Origin: Casuarius casuarius
Taxonomy: Eukaryota; Chordata; Aves; Casuariiformes; Casuariidae
NCBI GenBank assembly: GCA_003342895.1
Contig: PTFA01000305.1
Location: forward strand, 310,001 to 374,000
Length of the DNA stretch: 64,000 nt
Direction: 5' to 3'
Below are positions 48,672 through 62,683 of this stretch, piece by piece. The number at the start of each line of letters is the position of its first letter. Position 1 is the stretch's first letter. Under the pieces are notes generated by a model. That model did no database searches. It worked only from the letters and a program-made list of their open reading frames with translations, and was not told where the DNA came from. The translations under genes were made by a program, and so were the position numbers.

Positions 48672-51600
48672 CCAGCATGAGTACACACAGAAAGGGGAAG
48701 TGGAGGAAGAGTCAATTATTAAAGAAAAAGCTGAGACCACAGAAAATACAAACCCAGTAAGTAAAAAATACAGAGAATTTATAAACACTATTTTCGGGTA
48801 TTCTCTTTTCCAGTCATCAGCTGATTTTGAGCCAAATTCAAGACAGTTTGTAAACAGCCATGACTTCAATAGAGTGGCAAACAAATCTACAAGAGACTAA
48901 TTTAATCCTTTATTGTATAAACTATTGATGATTTCATGTATCCCCTACCCTCTTTGTTCAGAGCAGCATAACACTAGCACTCAATTTTAAATAACGATAT
49001 GCAGGCCATGGTTGAAGTATATCATTTCAAAACAAGAAAAAAAGGTCTTGTGAAAATCTTTAAGAGTTTGAAGTTCTTTTAGCAAATGAAGACAGAAAAT
49101 AAGTATTTTTATTATTTTGTACTAAGAAATTTAGAAGCAAGGGCCTACATGCAGAATGCAGATAAAACATTTTCTTTAGAATTGATGTAGCCAATAATTA
49201 GTTATTCCTCCAAGGCAAATTTACTTTTCAATTTGAGGTAATACGAATTTTAGCTACCCAAAAATACAAAGGAATTGATCCTAATGCAGCATCCATTCCT
49301 TTCACTACCCTCAAGTGCCGTATTATGCCTATGTTTACCATGTCTGGATATCTACTTATCTGGATACATATATAATCATATCCATATATCATACCTATCT
49401 GTATATCACACCTATACATACCAGACTAAACTCAGGTGACCCATGGGTCAAAATGTCAGCCATGCATATGCTGTAGATGAGCTGGTCCAAAGAAATACAC
49501 AAGCCCGGCATGCTTCTCATTGGTTTTCTTTATTAGCATACACAAAAATCCCCGCAGGCAAAGCAGTTAAAGTTACTGGGTTTCAAATAGTTTTTGTGTA
49601 ATGTTGTTAACCCTTGAAATACGCAGTCAGGCCCTGACACTGTTTGGGTTTTTGGTTTTTGTGTGTGTCTGTAATGCCGCTTATGGAATAAACTGGAAAT
49701 TTCAATCCCTCAGCTGGTAGCCATTCATTATAAAACTCAGTATTTCTACCGTAGTATAACATTCTCCTTCACTTCACATAGTTTCAGCTTGGTGAGAAAA
49801 GGGTATATAACCAGCCAGGAGCATTATCTTTGTACCATAAAGAAAAACACGCATACTGAATATCTCTAAAATTACTTTGCAAGACACCACATCCCTATTC
49901 ATTTTCCCAGAGGTAGTCAATCTTGCTAACAGGCATAGACTAACCTGAAACATGTACTACTGCCCTAAAAAATTCAGAGCTATGTACTTTCAGGGGTGAA
50001 TGTTTATGCAGAACACTTGACACAAATTCACCTGTATCAAGGAACTCAGGTCAGGTGTGCTGAAACAGGGACCCGCCAACACACTTTATTGCACAGCTGA
50101 GCACACTCACTATTTAATATAGAAATAATGAAGACAAAATGTTAAAGTCCATAGAATAAAAAACTATAAGATATGTTTAAAATTTAAAAGAGTAAGTCTT
50201 TGATACAAGAACTAACTACAGCAAGCATATCTTTAAAAAACATCACTTTGTGGAGGGTCAGAAGTACAGCTAAAATGAACTATATTTCCTAAAGAAAAGA
50301 GGCAATATGTTGCTGCTCATAGTGGAGCCCTAAAATCAAACAAGTTAGTGACCTAATCCTGTACTAGTTCTTCTCTTTCAGAAGTGAAACTTCAACAGCA
50401 CCTCCTTGGGGTGGCATCTTTTCAGAAAGCTTACCAGAGCAGTGCCTGAAGAACAGGAGGCTGATCTTCTTTTAAAACAGCAGCTTTCCAAGGCATGCAG
50501 AAAAGAAACGGAGGTCACAGGTCTGTCCAAAAAAATTGGGACAAACGAGAAAAGCAGATATTCTGAAAAATACATTGTGTACACTGCCGAACAATTATTG
50601 TTGGGCTAGATGGAAATCATGATGCTCTTCCCCTTTTCCAAGAATTGATGTGGAAGACCCACCAAATGACTATAAAGAATGGTAACATCCACTGCTACCT
50701 GAGAGAAGGTAACTGATTTTATGACATCTACTACACAGAATATTCTTTAACACTCAATATTTACATATAATTACAGTACGAACTGCACAGTCTTTCATGA
50801 CTGTTAGTTATAAACATTTTGGCATTACAAAATTTCAACAGAACATATCCTGGCCTACCCACAGTAGGAAAAAATAGTTTAAGGATAGAAATGAGATTTT
50901 TCTCCATACACAATCTGAATGCTTTATGTGCTATTAACAAGTCTTGGATTTCCAATACTTCATTGCATTGCAATGTGGTCCCATTCCAGATTCAGAATGA
51001 CTTGACACAATGTGATAACATTCATTTACTCCACTGATCCCTAATCTTTGCCCACTCATGGGTGACACTTCTGAACATTGATCATGGAAAGCACCAGCCT
51101 TTCTCATTTCTATTGGCTTTATTTATTTATTTATTTGTTGGTATTTCCTATGAGCATTAAAAACATATTGCCTATAAGCCATGAGTCTTGAATTACATCA
51201 TCATCATATTGTATCATATATAATATAAGGCAACCCAGCAGCTGAATTTGTCCATTCAGGTTAGATGGCAACCCTCTCAGAAAGGGGATGGCCTACAAAT
51301 TTAACATTGTGCTGCTTATCAGAAATAAGTTGTAATTTTAAGCAAATTTCAAAGTATTTCTACACTGCTGCAAATAACTGATTTTTATTTGCATTAGTGC
51401 TACCTCACCTTATTCTAAAAGACTTGAATAGGTATGCTGAATTCTAATGATCTGGATGAATCTATGGCCTAACAGGGTTTATCCCACCCTTTCCCCACAC
51501 ACTAAAATAAACCCACAGCATCCAGATTTACCATTGGCCAATGAAGAAAACGATTTGGTGAGCTATTTTTTGTTTTTTATAAAAGTAAATATGCCAGAAG

Positions 51601-53436
51601 TTTGAACATCTTAAACTAGTATCTCTTCAGTGGTTAAAATGAAAATTCCTATCCTTGCTTTCATGTCACCATTATATCCACCTTAACGTAACATTTTGTT
51701 AAAATATTCCTTCGGAATTCAGCGCCTTGACAGCAGTTAATTTATAGTCTGGTAATGAAAGTGAAAGAACAAACAAGGGCTGGGAGCTGACCGAATGGGG
51801 AGAGCAAACCAGGGTTTTCTACTAATTTCATATGGCAATAGGCTAAGTTCTAACTTCTTTTTCCTGTATTTATTTTCCCATTGTCCTTTTTTACTTTCCT
51901 GAGAGTTAGAAACGCTAGAAACCAGAACCTGAAACACTTCTTTCCTAATTCTGAAGCTTTGATACTAAAAACTATTACAGCACTCCAATAAAATCTCCAA
52001 AATTACTCGCCTAATGTCATTTTGCTCTTTCTTTAAAGACAACTCTGACTATTAGATAGGACTTCCTGGCTGACCCAAAAAGTGAGTCACTTTTTAGCAC
52101 TTCTTCCTTACTCAGATATGATTTCACCAGTAATACTGCCTGAAATCTATACTGGTTTCATCCAGAAGCTGTTATGCTGGTGAATTTGCTGGAGCATACC
52201 TGTTCTCATTATAACTGGCCACCTAAACTTTTGCACTGAGTTTTGTTAAAGACCAAGAAGCTCAGTTATATTATACATATTGTCTTCACTAACCTATTGC
52301 TAATTGGAGCAGAAAGGTTACCACACTGCACGTGCACATTTAAAGATTACTTTTACAGCAGGAGACTGAATTCTGTTGTTCAGAGATGCATTCCAGACCT
52401 GGTATCCAACGAGATGAGACATCGTTGCCTTGAATTTATATTCAACAAGCCCTTTGAGCTGGCACCAATAGAGCCTGTATTTCTAAGGAACAAGACTTCA
52501 GTTACTGGGGAGAAAAAAACCTTGTATTCTATCATCTGCTTTGTTTTCAACATAAAGTTTTCCTGAACCAGATTCATGAAAGATAGATACCTTGATGGTA
52601 AGGGCCATAGGGACAGAGTTTTTGTTCGCATTTAAGGCATGGTCAGATTTTGGTGCAGCAAAAGTTAAAAAAAAAAAAAGCCCATAATCTAAGACGACTG
52701 TAATCCAAATGCTGCAATTTAGCAAACTCATATTGTGAAATGAGTGCTTTATGTGCATCAATATTTGCTCTGCTTTCATCTTTGTCATTTGAAACTCGAA
52801 ATCCCTACCCATTCCATTCCTTATTCTCAGATGAATATTTATTTCTTTCACTGGCCAGATCTAAACTGACTGAAGTACTCTTCCTGAGCTTCAAAGCGTA
52901 CAGAGTTGGTTTTGAAAGAAGCCACCAATCCCCAAATCTTTGACCATTTATAGAATGGTCAAACAGAATTTGGAGGTTTCCAAACATTCAGAAATATTTC
53001 CTAGATGTGCCCATACACTGTGAGAAAGGTCACTTCTCTCGTGTCATCCAGTCAGAAGCAAAAGTGCTAGGATTCTTACCTGAATGTTTGAACCAGTGTG
53101 ACAATTGAAAAAAAAATAAAATAAACTATGTGAGACATCATTTCGAGATGACTTCTATACCCAATTCCTACTACAGTCTACTGAAACAAAAAACAATTGA
53201 CTCCCAGGGTTATGCCCAGTGGTTTTCTTTTCCTCTTCCCATAAAGGACTGATGCTCAATGCTCCTAGCCTGGTAAGTAAATTAGCGACCCAAATGCATT
53301 TCTTATCCCTTCAGCCTTTGTATTTATTGTATCTATTTTATTTAAAGAACTGCTTATTGTTACAATTACTGTGGTTTATGAAGCAGAGCAATATCAAAGC
53401 CAAAGATGTTTCTTTTTGCTGAAGAGATACTAACAA
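48672..53436. other. AT-rich non-coding DNA
   Basis: No gene is supported. The frames at 48622-48900, 50406-50609 and 52243-52566 lack recognised families and splice context. A (TTTA)n tract is at 51118-51137, and low-complexity TATC/ATAC sequence lies at 49330-49440. Confidence 0.4.
51118..51137. repeat. (TTTA)5 tetranucleotide repeat
   Basis: Five consecutive TTTA units. Confidence 0.9.
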
Positions 53437-56313
53437 GTGGTGTTTTCTTCTTCACAAAAGCAAAAAAAGGATAGAAAGCTACTTCTGCAAACTTCAGGCC
53501 TATTTCCTTTCCGAAAGTCTCCTCAGCAATTGCCACTTGTTGACTCCTTTCAGTTTCATAACAGATTACTGCAGAAAATGAAATTTGAAAACAAATTTGA
53601 TATGAATTTTACACCAGACACGTACCTAGTCCAGAGCATTTTTCACCCAAACAAATGTACAAGAATTAATTTTCGTACTGTACAAGGCTCTCCCAATAGC
53701 TTCACACCAGAGCAGATCACAGAGCATTACTGGATTTATTATCCTTTTATTGACCTTGCTGAGGCATTTGGATGGATTGATTCTGATATGCCACTCCTTA
53801 GACATATTAGATAGATTACTTAAACAACAAATTTCAAAGAAGCTGACTGTGACGAGGTCAATATCTCAGAGGAAGTTCTCACTCACACATACCCATCATT
53901 TGCCAGAAGCACGTCTGTCTTCAGATCTACAGCTGTCTTCTTGTGATACACAAAACAGACTGCAAACAAAGAGGCAGTTAAAGCACCCTGATTTTGTCTT
54001 TTGAATTTAGAATACGTTAGTGGCTTAATAATACACTGCTTTGAATAAATACCTTAGAAAAGCTGAATTACTCTACTGTTATCCAATTTTCAAAAGGAAG
54101 TGTTTCTTCAGAGATGAATCTTTTATTTTACCACTCTAGTTTTAAAACTGCCAGCTTCTGACAGAATGGACAGCCTTCTGCAGAATGCTTTGGTTTGAAC
54201 CATGAAGCAGAACAAAAAGAGTAAAGGACATTCAGCAACTTTTCAAGAGGCTATGTGATAGAATCTGAAGAGGGATGTGTGGATTCCCATCGAAGATTTG
54301 CAGCCTAAGACAACTCTTCCCTAACAGGGCTAAATATCCCATGCTTCAGAAGTGGGGGGGGAACTACCTTCCCTGCAGGTCTCATCCTACTGCCCTGTAA
54401 TAATGGGCAGACCAGGCGCAGACCTTATGGACACTGCTGGCCAGTGGCCTTTATACCTGACATTCACCTCAGCACAAATAGATGAAACTGAGGCTACATC
54501 CAATTAAGGACTACGTATTTCTAAGCCTGGTGTTTGACCCTCAGCTCACCTCCCACTCGATCTGTAGGAGCCCTCCCTCACGCAGTCATCCTGAAGTCCT
54601 GGGAGCCTCCTGCACAGCAGGCTGGGGTAACTCACACCTCTCTCTTGGCCTCGCATGAGGCAAAGCAAGCCAGTGCTGGGAGCCTGCAGCTCCCTGCTGC
54701 TGCTCAGCAAGTGGTGGCCACTAGCTCCAATGCTCCTGAGTCCCAGGATGCAGGAGATTGTCTCAGCCCAGAAGAAGGGCAGAGGCCTCATCCCCCTTCT
54801 CCTTTCTGACCTTCAGCTCTGGCCTAACTGAAGGAAGGCTGGATGTGAGGGATACACAGCAGGAAGGCAATGAGAAAGTCTTTGGCAAGCTTATCAGGAC
54901 ACTCTGGAGTTAGGCAATGGGGAACACTAAGGACAGGAATGAATCTTGAATCTCACTTCTCATACATTTTATTCATAAGCGTAGGAGGGCACCTTTAGCC
55001 CTCAGGCACTTGCAGAAGAGAGAGAGCTCTCCTGAAGCTAGATTTCAGCACTGTTTGCTCCCAGCTTGTTTCTTCAAATTCATGCCAACAGTAGAAGAGG
55101 TGACACTTTTGACTATTTCCTCCCACCTTTTTTTCTTCTTTTCTGTGACACATACACTATAAACATTTAAATTCTAGTTTGCTTGTGTGGCCTGAATGCC
55201 TAACTGGAGAGCATCTCCCAAGTTAGTTTCATCTTAATGGAAACTTGTTCACACGCTCCAAGATCACTTCATGATGTGAACTGAAGCACAATAAATGGAG
55301 ATGATCCAGACCTCTGATCCACAAAGAAAACACTAATTTAGACATACCGTCTTAGGGAGGGAAAACTCTACTACCCAGTCTGCTGGAGCTCTGCGCTGGT
55401 ACAGAAAACAAATTAATATTCACAGGGCCAGAAGGAAAACTGAAGAGCAAGCACGAATGTTGCCAAGTGGGTAGGTTTATTTGTCATAAGAAAACAGGAG
55501 TGTTGAGGAACACAGTTTGCATCTTTGCTGTAAGAATTAATTAAGGCAAAATTTTTCTGCAAGTCTGTCTATTCTGTCTACACCCATATCAATTCCTTCC
55601 GAAGTCAATGGAGACTACATATAACTTAGAAGGATGAGTGGCTGAATTACTGATGAGATAGTACTCAAAGAGTGGGTAACAAGTATACTCAGAAAAGCTT
55701 ATTCACTTGAAATATTTCCCACAGCGATTTAGAATGGTTCAGAATTATGAAAATAAACCAAAAAGTAACTGGTAAGTTAAGCTGATATTTTTTAAGAACA
55801 ATTCAAGATAGTAGCTGAAACCAGAGAGAAAGAGATGGCAGGTACTCTTCTGTTGGAACTACTATCAGAAAAAATGAAAAGTGCTTTTGTATAAAGAGAA
55901 CAGTCTTCATGCCATAAATCCCTTCCAGGACAGAGGATATTATGTATCTAAATGATGCGGCTAACACATGCTATGCACCGATGTGAAAAGTTTATGAAGT
56001 TTTTGAGAATGCATAGTCTTTCTGACAGAATTAAGTGGACCCTAATGGTGAACAACAAAGGAGAAAAATGAAACTCAATTTACTCATTAAGAGGTGCTTA
56101 AAAGTCTGTCTACAAAGTCCTCCACAAATTTAAAGTTTAACTGAAGATATTTCAGCTCATTTCTCCTTATCCAGATCCATATATTCCTGAAGGACTAGAA
56201 AGTCAGAATTCACAATTCACTAACTTCAGTAGTAAAGGAACAACTGATCTAACCCATGCATGCTGGGATTTTTAAAAAAGTCTGAGGTAATAAAATGTTC
56301 AAATTACATTTAA
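53437..56313. other. Non-coding DNA, nothing recognised
   Basis: A 125-codon open frame at 53437-53814 (ending EAFGWIDSDMPLLRHIR) has no recognised family and is within chance expectation for DNA of this length and composition. A GC-richer patch at 54530-54830 holds overlapping frames on both strands and looks like neutral GC-rich sequence. The phrase 'ccgaagtcaatggagactaca' near 55600 may be another ancient repeat scrap. Confidence 0.4.
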
Positions 56314-56365
56314 ATTCAATGGGAGTCAGGCTTCTAATTCCCTTAGGCCTTTTGAAAATGATATC
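56314..56365 (+). repeat. Ancient amniote interspersed repeat fragment
   Basis: 'ttcaatgggagtcaggcttctaattccc' followed by 'ttaggccttttgaaaat' closely follows a motif common in turtle, crocodile and bird DNA ('ttcaatgggagttaggctcctaattccctcaggcgcttttgaaaat'). Orientation is given relative to that phrase. The family name is not assigned. Confidence 0.5.
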
Positions 56366-57461
56366 TGTAACTTCCAATATCCTGAAACCAAAGAAATTAA
56401 AATTTTGAAAAACTTTGTGTGAACTAGTAATTATTGATTATTTAATGGCTGATTAAAATTTTTCACTAACTGCCTCCAGAACTTCATGGTAGGAGCATTA
56501 GCACACACATTTCTATTTTTCATAAATGTCAATTCTGCCTGACATTGTATTTTATTCAACATGCACGATATCTGGAAACTAATTCTGCACAGCAGTAGGC
56601 TGAGGCATACATACGTGCAAGCAACTGAATGGTACCAGCAATCAACCAGCAAAAATTTAGCTAAACAAGTAAAAATAGGAGCCTTTCATAAGAACATATC
56701 TTAGAAAGTAAGACTTTTTCATTTTCAGAACAGAAAACAAAGGTGGCGATTCAGATACATATCCCTACTTCTGTACAAACACCACAGGAGGCATTCTGGA
56801 CTCCAGTCCACCAGTTATTCCAGGATGAGGTTCTCCCATTCCCATCTACGACACCCTCCATCACCACAAGTCATTAAAGTCCCATTTTTGTTACAATGAA
56901 ATGCAAAAGCAAAATTAAACAACACAAAACTATTTTACGAAGCAAAATTCTTGGCTTTCACTCAACTCTAGGGGTTAGGATGCAATCTGCAGGCACATGA
57001 GTAGCTGAAATCTAATACTGGAGAAATGAGGCCCTGCATTCTTACATGGTACAAGTTTAACTCCAGCTCCTTCCCTTCCCAAGGCAGAAGTAGATCAGCT
57101 CTGACACCTAATGACAGGAAGAGCAAAAGTCAATCTTACGTACACTTCTGGGAAGCTTTTAGCCAACTCTAATCCTTTTTTGCAATTCATACAATTTGAA
57201 GATCGTACTTCCCAGTTGGGCATGCTTTGTGCGCATGTGGGATTATGCAGTAAAAGATTTGGGGAGCACAAACTTTGTTCAGGAGTTGGGAGCACCTACA
57301 ATGTGTGATAGGTTCTGGGATTTCTCTGTATAAACATTAAAAAGGGAGAAAGAAAAACTCGTGTTTGGTCTAATAATGAACAAATATCTAATAGCAAAGA
57401 AATTCTAGTATTTCACTGCAGAAATACAAAGCAGCACTCCTTGTTTGCATGCCAGGTCAAT

Positions 57462-57600
57462 TTTATTCCTGTTTTATACATGGAGGAATGAAGGCTCTGG
57501 GAAACTGTACAACTTTCCGGCAGTAACAGAGTAAGTATTGAGAACTAAATCCAGAGTTCCTAACTAATCTGTATCCTGCCTATAACTGTCCTCATTGCCT
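57462..57600 (+). mobile_element. MIR-like CORE-SINE fragment
   Basis: The order 'ttattcctgttttatacatggaggaatgaaggctctgggaaactgtac' then 'ggcagtaacagagtaagta' then 'actaaatccagagttcctaactaatct' follows the MIR consensus 3' half ('ttatccccattttacagatgaggaaactgaggcacagagaggttaag', 'cacagctagtaagtggcagagc', 'gattcgaacccaggcagtctgactcc'). It is in the forward orientation, old and heavily diverged, as expected for a family that predates amniotes. Confidence 0.55.
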
Positions 57601-58699
57601 TCACTTTCTCCACAGGGCATGTTGGTTTTGTCCTATTATCTAAGTAGCTGGCTGTCTACTCGTAAACCCAGGGAGAAAATTTTTCTCATTATTGGTCAAA
57701 CAAGATATAAGCAGAGATATGGAAAAGATCTTAAGGGGCCACATACAATAGATTCAAGCATGAAATGCCCCAAGTTTCTAGAGCAAAGTAAACATTTTAC
57801 AGTATTTGTAACCAACATAGGGAGCCTTTTATCACTTTGCAGAAGTCTGCGCCAAGAAAAAATTGCAGCTTTTTTATTTTTTTAATGACACAGCATGCTG
57901 TTAATTTGGGTATAATGCCAAACAGCTCTGCAGTGATATTCTGGAAAGACTTGTCTGGAAACCCTTCAATGTCTTAGATAAAACTGAATCTGAATGGTTA
58001 AACCAATTTCAAAACCAATCGATTTAAAACTCATTTTATGCAAAACATGAAGTTTTCTAACAAATATTTTTCACTATAACAGAGATACTAATGACATGCT
58101 TAAACCCAAGCACACATGTATCCTGTTCCTCATGTTGTACACAAAACACGCACACCTTTCTGGTACTACTCAGACTACAGAGAAAGCTGAAATCTGAATC
58201 CCTCCTGCTTTGTGTCTTACTCCCATCGTTCAACACAAAGAAACAAAGAAAAAAAAACAAAAAGAACTTCCTTTCCTTCAACCCTGAACCATCTTTTAGC
58301 TATTCCAAAGTACTTCCAAAGGAATATATGGCAAGTAAACCTATGAGGATGTGGCAAGAAGCTTTATGGTCATCTGGGTCCAACCTGCAACATGACATAG
58401 GTCAGTGTCCCCCAGTCCACCTCACAAATAGGCAAACATCTTGGAATTGCTTCTGCTGTAGTTTCTTGCCTATTCATTGAAGTTCATCTTCTCTTTTGCT
58501 GGCAGTTTTAAGTTGGCATCAAGACTCCAAACACAAAGTCCCTTGTCTTTTCTGCCTAAATAGGTCAAGACTGGTTCAAAATCTCACCTGAAAACATATA
58601 TACCCTTGCATATAGATGCTGCAAATAGGGTCTAGAATTCTGGTTTGTTTTCCTCCAAGATGCAATTTATATTTGAACAACTCTTCACACCTGCACAAA
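57601..58699. other. Non-coding DNA, nothing recognised
   Basis: Two plus-strand frames (57595-57885, 58091-58480) lack a recognised family. A short A-rich run lies near 58240-58265. Confidence 0.4.
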
Positions 58700-59165
58700 T
58701 TGCCAGGGCAAACACCAGGTGTTCTGCAAGTCCACAAAACCCAGTGAGCAGGAAGGGGTCAGCAGTCATGCCTCGTCTGACCCAGCGACCGCCAGGTGCT
58801 GGGCAGCACCCTGCGAGAGCCAGAGAGACCCTGAGAGAAGAAACGGTGCAGAACAGGGAGGGGGGGGTTCCCGTAAGCAGTGGCAGCACATGCCCACTGC
58901 CCCTGGTGAGTCCCTGCCTGCACCCTGGCACAACCTCCATTCCCACTCCCTGCCGATGCCAGTGGCTCTTGGCGTCGGCATCCTCACAAGGGGCCACAAA
59001 GGGGGCAGGAAGGAAGAGAGAGAAGGGCCGAAAGCTGCCGTCCTTAACCTGGGGGTGGGCGCGAGGCAGCCTGTAGGGCCACGAGCAGGACAAAGAACTG
59101 CCACGATGTGGCCCGGGAGAGGGAGGCATAGAAGGGCCGCACTTCATCCAGCACTGCCTCCTTGA
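58700..59165. other. GC-rich block open in several frames
   Basis: About 465 bases of GC-rich, moderately CpG-containing DNA in which at least three frames lack stops at once: minus 58632-59147 (171 codons), plus 58645-59076 (143), plus 58719-59165 (148), minus 58766-59104 (112). Compositions are dominated by P, R, G, S and A. No product is recognised in any frame. A good donor, CTG then GTGAGT, is at 58904 on the plus strand. Simultaneous openness in opposite frames is typical of GC-rich non-coding DNA or a non-coding RNA exon, not of a protein gene. Confidence 0.4.
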
Positions 59166-62100
59166 ATACGAAACGCCCCAGAAGACGTTTTCACGCTGTC
59201 ACAGAGCAGTGGCTTTCTATACAGATTTACAGTATTTCCTACAGACCCCAACAAATGACTGATCGCACCCCAGTGTGCAGAGCACTGGAACGGTATTGCA
59301 TTACAGGAAAACAAGATTCCTCTTCTGGAAAGTTGCATAGCTCAAAATCCGAGCTTTGTCATTAAAAAAGGCAGGCTGCTCTGCCCAACGCTAAGCAAAA
59401 TGGTCCAATGCAGCCCGGTTTCTTAGACATTAATTTCAATGGAAAACAGAATTATAGTCTGATTTTTAACTGCTTTTGAACCTAGCAATTGGTAAAAACA
59501 TGTATTTTATATATATACATATATATATATGTGCTTTATTAAAAGCAATGCCTTACTTTTCATTATTTTTAAAATGTTATCACACTCCATCATATACATG
59601 CTGTGTACATACGGCTATTACCCTCGTTTTATGCTGTTAAGTTAATGATAAGCCTGATGAAAAATTCCCTTTATTCCAGCAAGCCTCCAGACTTTGGCAC
59701 AGCACAGTCAGTACATGTATTCCATTAACCACTTCATACATCACGCAGAGATGGAAACCGTACCTCTTTTCAAGGAGTAAGTGAAAGGTCAAAACCTCTC
59801 AGAGCCCATCATACACTGACTTGATTAAACTGCTGCCACCTTCCACTCACATCAAGAAAACAAACATGAATGTATAAAGTAAAACAGCAAATTTGTGGCA
59901 AGATGGAGACCTGTCATGTATTTATTTGGCTCTCACAACTAAGTGAGCAAAACAGCAAAATGCAATAGTAAGAAATGGAGATGCAAAAGGTTGAAAATTA
60001 GGTTTTTCTATCTGCCATAAAACTGTGTTAACAACTAGCTCCCTCAGTTCCAGTGTCTATCTCTGAACTTGCACAGGAAACAATCCTGAAAAATTCATCA
60101 AAAATAAAACAAATACATTGTACTGGCTGAGAAAGCCAGGAGGCTAGTTCTTTTTTAATCAGTTCATGTTAATCCCTAAAAACTGGACTGTTGTTTTTTC
60201 TGGTAGTACTTTCAGGAAAAAAAAAACCTACCAATTAAAACAGCAATATTTCTGAACACTCTATGCTTTACAGATTTAATCAACATATGATATGCACCTT
60301 GGTTCATATAATTAAGTGAAACTAAATCATATACACCTTTACAGGCTGGATCTTGCTAATTCATGGACATGGGAATACCTTACAAGAATCAAATTATTCC
60401 TATAAGCAGAAATGCACATGTATTAAGCTGTTTCCCAGCTGAAAGCCAACATTTGTAGTATCTCTGTACAGTACCTGGCACATTTTTCCCCTAGTGATCT
60501 AAATAATGAGATGAAGCTTTTTATATGTAAACCCTAAAACGTTCATTCTTTCCCCCTACATGCCATTCAGACATGTTCACGTAAACCCAGACAACAAATG
60601 ACTTCACACTGTTATCCTTCCAGCAGTTATGATCTGGTCCTGAACATTAACATGAAGCAATATGAAGTTTCCTGTTACACATTTTATTGCTTTGAATCCA
60701 GTCTGAAACTTCACCTTAACCTTCTAAGTACTGCATTAATCACATCCTCGTTTTTTGCGTTGACATAAGGGTAGCATAAATGTAAAGAAAACAATGATTC
60801 AATACTTTAGAAAATTTAAAACAATTGAATCTTTTGTTCTCTCTACTCACCCTTCTATAATTGCACTTATACTAGTTCTTATCAAAACAAATCACTAGTT
60901 AATTACAGTGCTTTCAAATCAAGCAGAAAAAAAGCCTTTGAAGACACACAAAAATATTTTTGTCTAAGTTTAAGTTTCAGAACGGAAGCACAGAATCAGG
61001 CTGTTACTCCATTTATTTTGAAGCATTCAGAAGTTGCTTCAAAATCCTTTGTCTTCTTGTTAACTTTTAAAGTATCTTTAACTCACTTGGGAAAAAATAG
61101 ATTAAAAAAATAATTCACTATTCAGAAATTAAGGAAAAATTGTTCTTCTGTGCAATTCATTCCTTTATGCCTTTATTCCTTTACAGCCTATAAGGATGTG
61201 AAAAAATATATATATCCTTTCCAAGAATTTCTGAAGCTAGAATAAAACTGCATCCCTGCTATAAACTTTGGTAGGATTGTTCAACAATTACAAAATGATA
61301 CAAAAAGGAACATATTTCCTAGAACACTGCGAAGATTTTAAAGTAATTTCTATTAACACTATAAAGAACTTCTTTTGGATTCATTCCTACTACATCCTGT
61401 AGAAAAGTCCTATAGGACTGAAGCAGTTGTTCAGGATATTAATAATACCTAATTTTGAAACTACAAAGGCATTTCATTTTACCTGAAAGTTCAACATTAA
61501 GTTTCCAAACTGCACTGAAAAATGCAGAGGATTTCTTACTGAGGTTAATTGTAATTTTTCCATTAATTAGAATGGGAACTGTAAATGGTACACAAACATA
61601 ATTGTTCACAAAATATAATTATTAAACTTTATTTAGTTGATTTTATTTTTTAACATCCTAAAGATAGGTTAAAGATAGATTATCTTTTTAATGGGTTTGT
61701 GTCATTTTCACAGAGGGAAGATGCTGATTGAAGCCTTTAGTTATTACTTCAGTTCATTCTGCTAATTGAACCCTACACACTGCTTGTATAAAACTTGTTT
61801 TATTCAGTTGTTTTAAAAAAAATTCAGCAAGCTCATCTGAGGAATTGTAGAAAGATTATTACTGTTACTAAAACATTTTTATGTATTTAATAGAGTCAAT
61901 TGGAAAATAACATGAAACTAATTGAAATGATTTCATAAACCATTCCACATACAACTCTCAGATTTTACAAAAGCTTGGTAGAGCTAGAAAGGATTTCTAG
62001 ATTCATCTCCCTCTCCCAGAAAATAATGAAATTTTTGGCAAACTGTGGTAAATCTTAATCTTCAGATTTCCATTAATCTGGAAAAATTGGCAAATAACAC

Positions 62101-62232
62101 AGCTTAAGTATAACAAGATATATTTAAAATACAAATGGTTTATAACCTGGATACCAGGTAGCCATTAATAGCAGCATCCAAACAAATTCCTAGAACTGTA
62201 TCTACACCGGTGCCTAAGTACCTGAGCCTTAA
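59166..62232. other. AT-rich non-coding DNA
   Basis: No gene is seen. 'gtagagctagaaaggatttctagattcatctccctctccc' at 61977-62018 faintly resembles the 3' start of an old CR1 in reverse complement, but it is too short to call. Confidence 0.4.
59508..59531. repeat. (AT)n microsatellite
   Basis: An AT dinucleotide tract with one ACAT interruption, largely self-complementary. Confidence 0.9.
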
Positions 62233-62297
62233 CTTTACTCCCATGTCTCAGTGGGATTGCTCTAGGAGTGAAGTTACTCCCTGTGTCAGCATCTGTT
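62233..62297 (+). repeat. Ancient amniote interspersed repeat fragment
   Basis: 'tttactcccatgtctcagtgggattgctctaggagtgaagttactccctgtgtcagcatctg' closely follows a phrase found widely in sauropsid genomes ('tttactcccattgacttcaatgggactgctcacgggagtaaagttactcacgtg'). Family not assigned; no coding potential. Confidence 0.5.
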
Positions 62298-62683
62298 AAA
62301 TGAGATCCATGACTACAGCTGGCAGTTGGAAAACTGAAGCAAGAAATGAATTAGCATTTCAAATATTTCAGTATATATACTATTCCCATGTCACCAATTA
62401 CAATCCCATCTGTACAAAATTGTGCCAAAAATACTCAGATTTTAATATCTTTCCTTTTCATCAAAGTTTTCTAAATACTTTGCTCACATTAAAAAGTAAA
62501 TTTAAAAGGCTGGTTCTTTAGCACCAACCTATCAAATGGTCAGCATTGCTATCACAAGCAACAGGGCATTAATATAATACAAACTACTTGCTAGCGCTGG
62601 AGTGACTTCATTTCAACAGAAGTATAGTTTTTATTATTTTTGAGTTCTTGACCATTTACCCATTATCGCTTTTTCTCTTATAG

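Noticed and set aside
52243..52566. 107-codon plus-strand open frame with NKT and cysteines
   Set aside because: Considered as part of a receptor ectodomain together with the 48.5 kb motif, but no alignable pattern could be found.
53074..53080. Strong minus-strand donor CAG/GTAAGA
   Set aside because: No AG acceptor lies between the upstream pyrimidine tract and this site, so no exon can be drawn; it may itself be an acceptor-like CAG by chance.
53437..53814. 125-codon plus-strand open frame
   Set aside because: No recognised family and no splice or promoter context. In DNA with roughly 60 percent AT, one or two frames this long are expected by chance over 64 kb on two strands.
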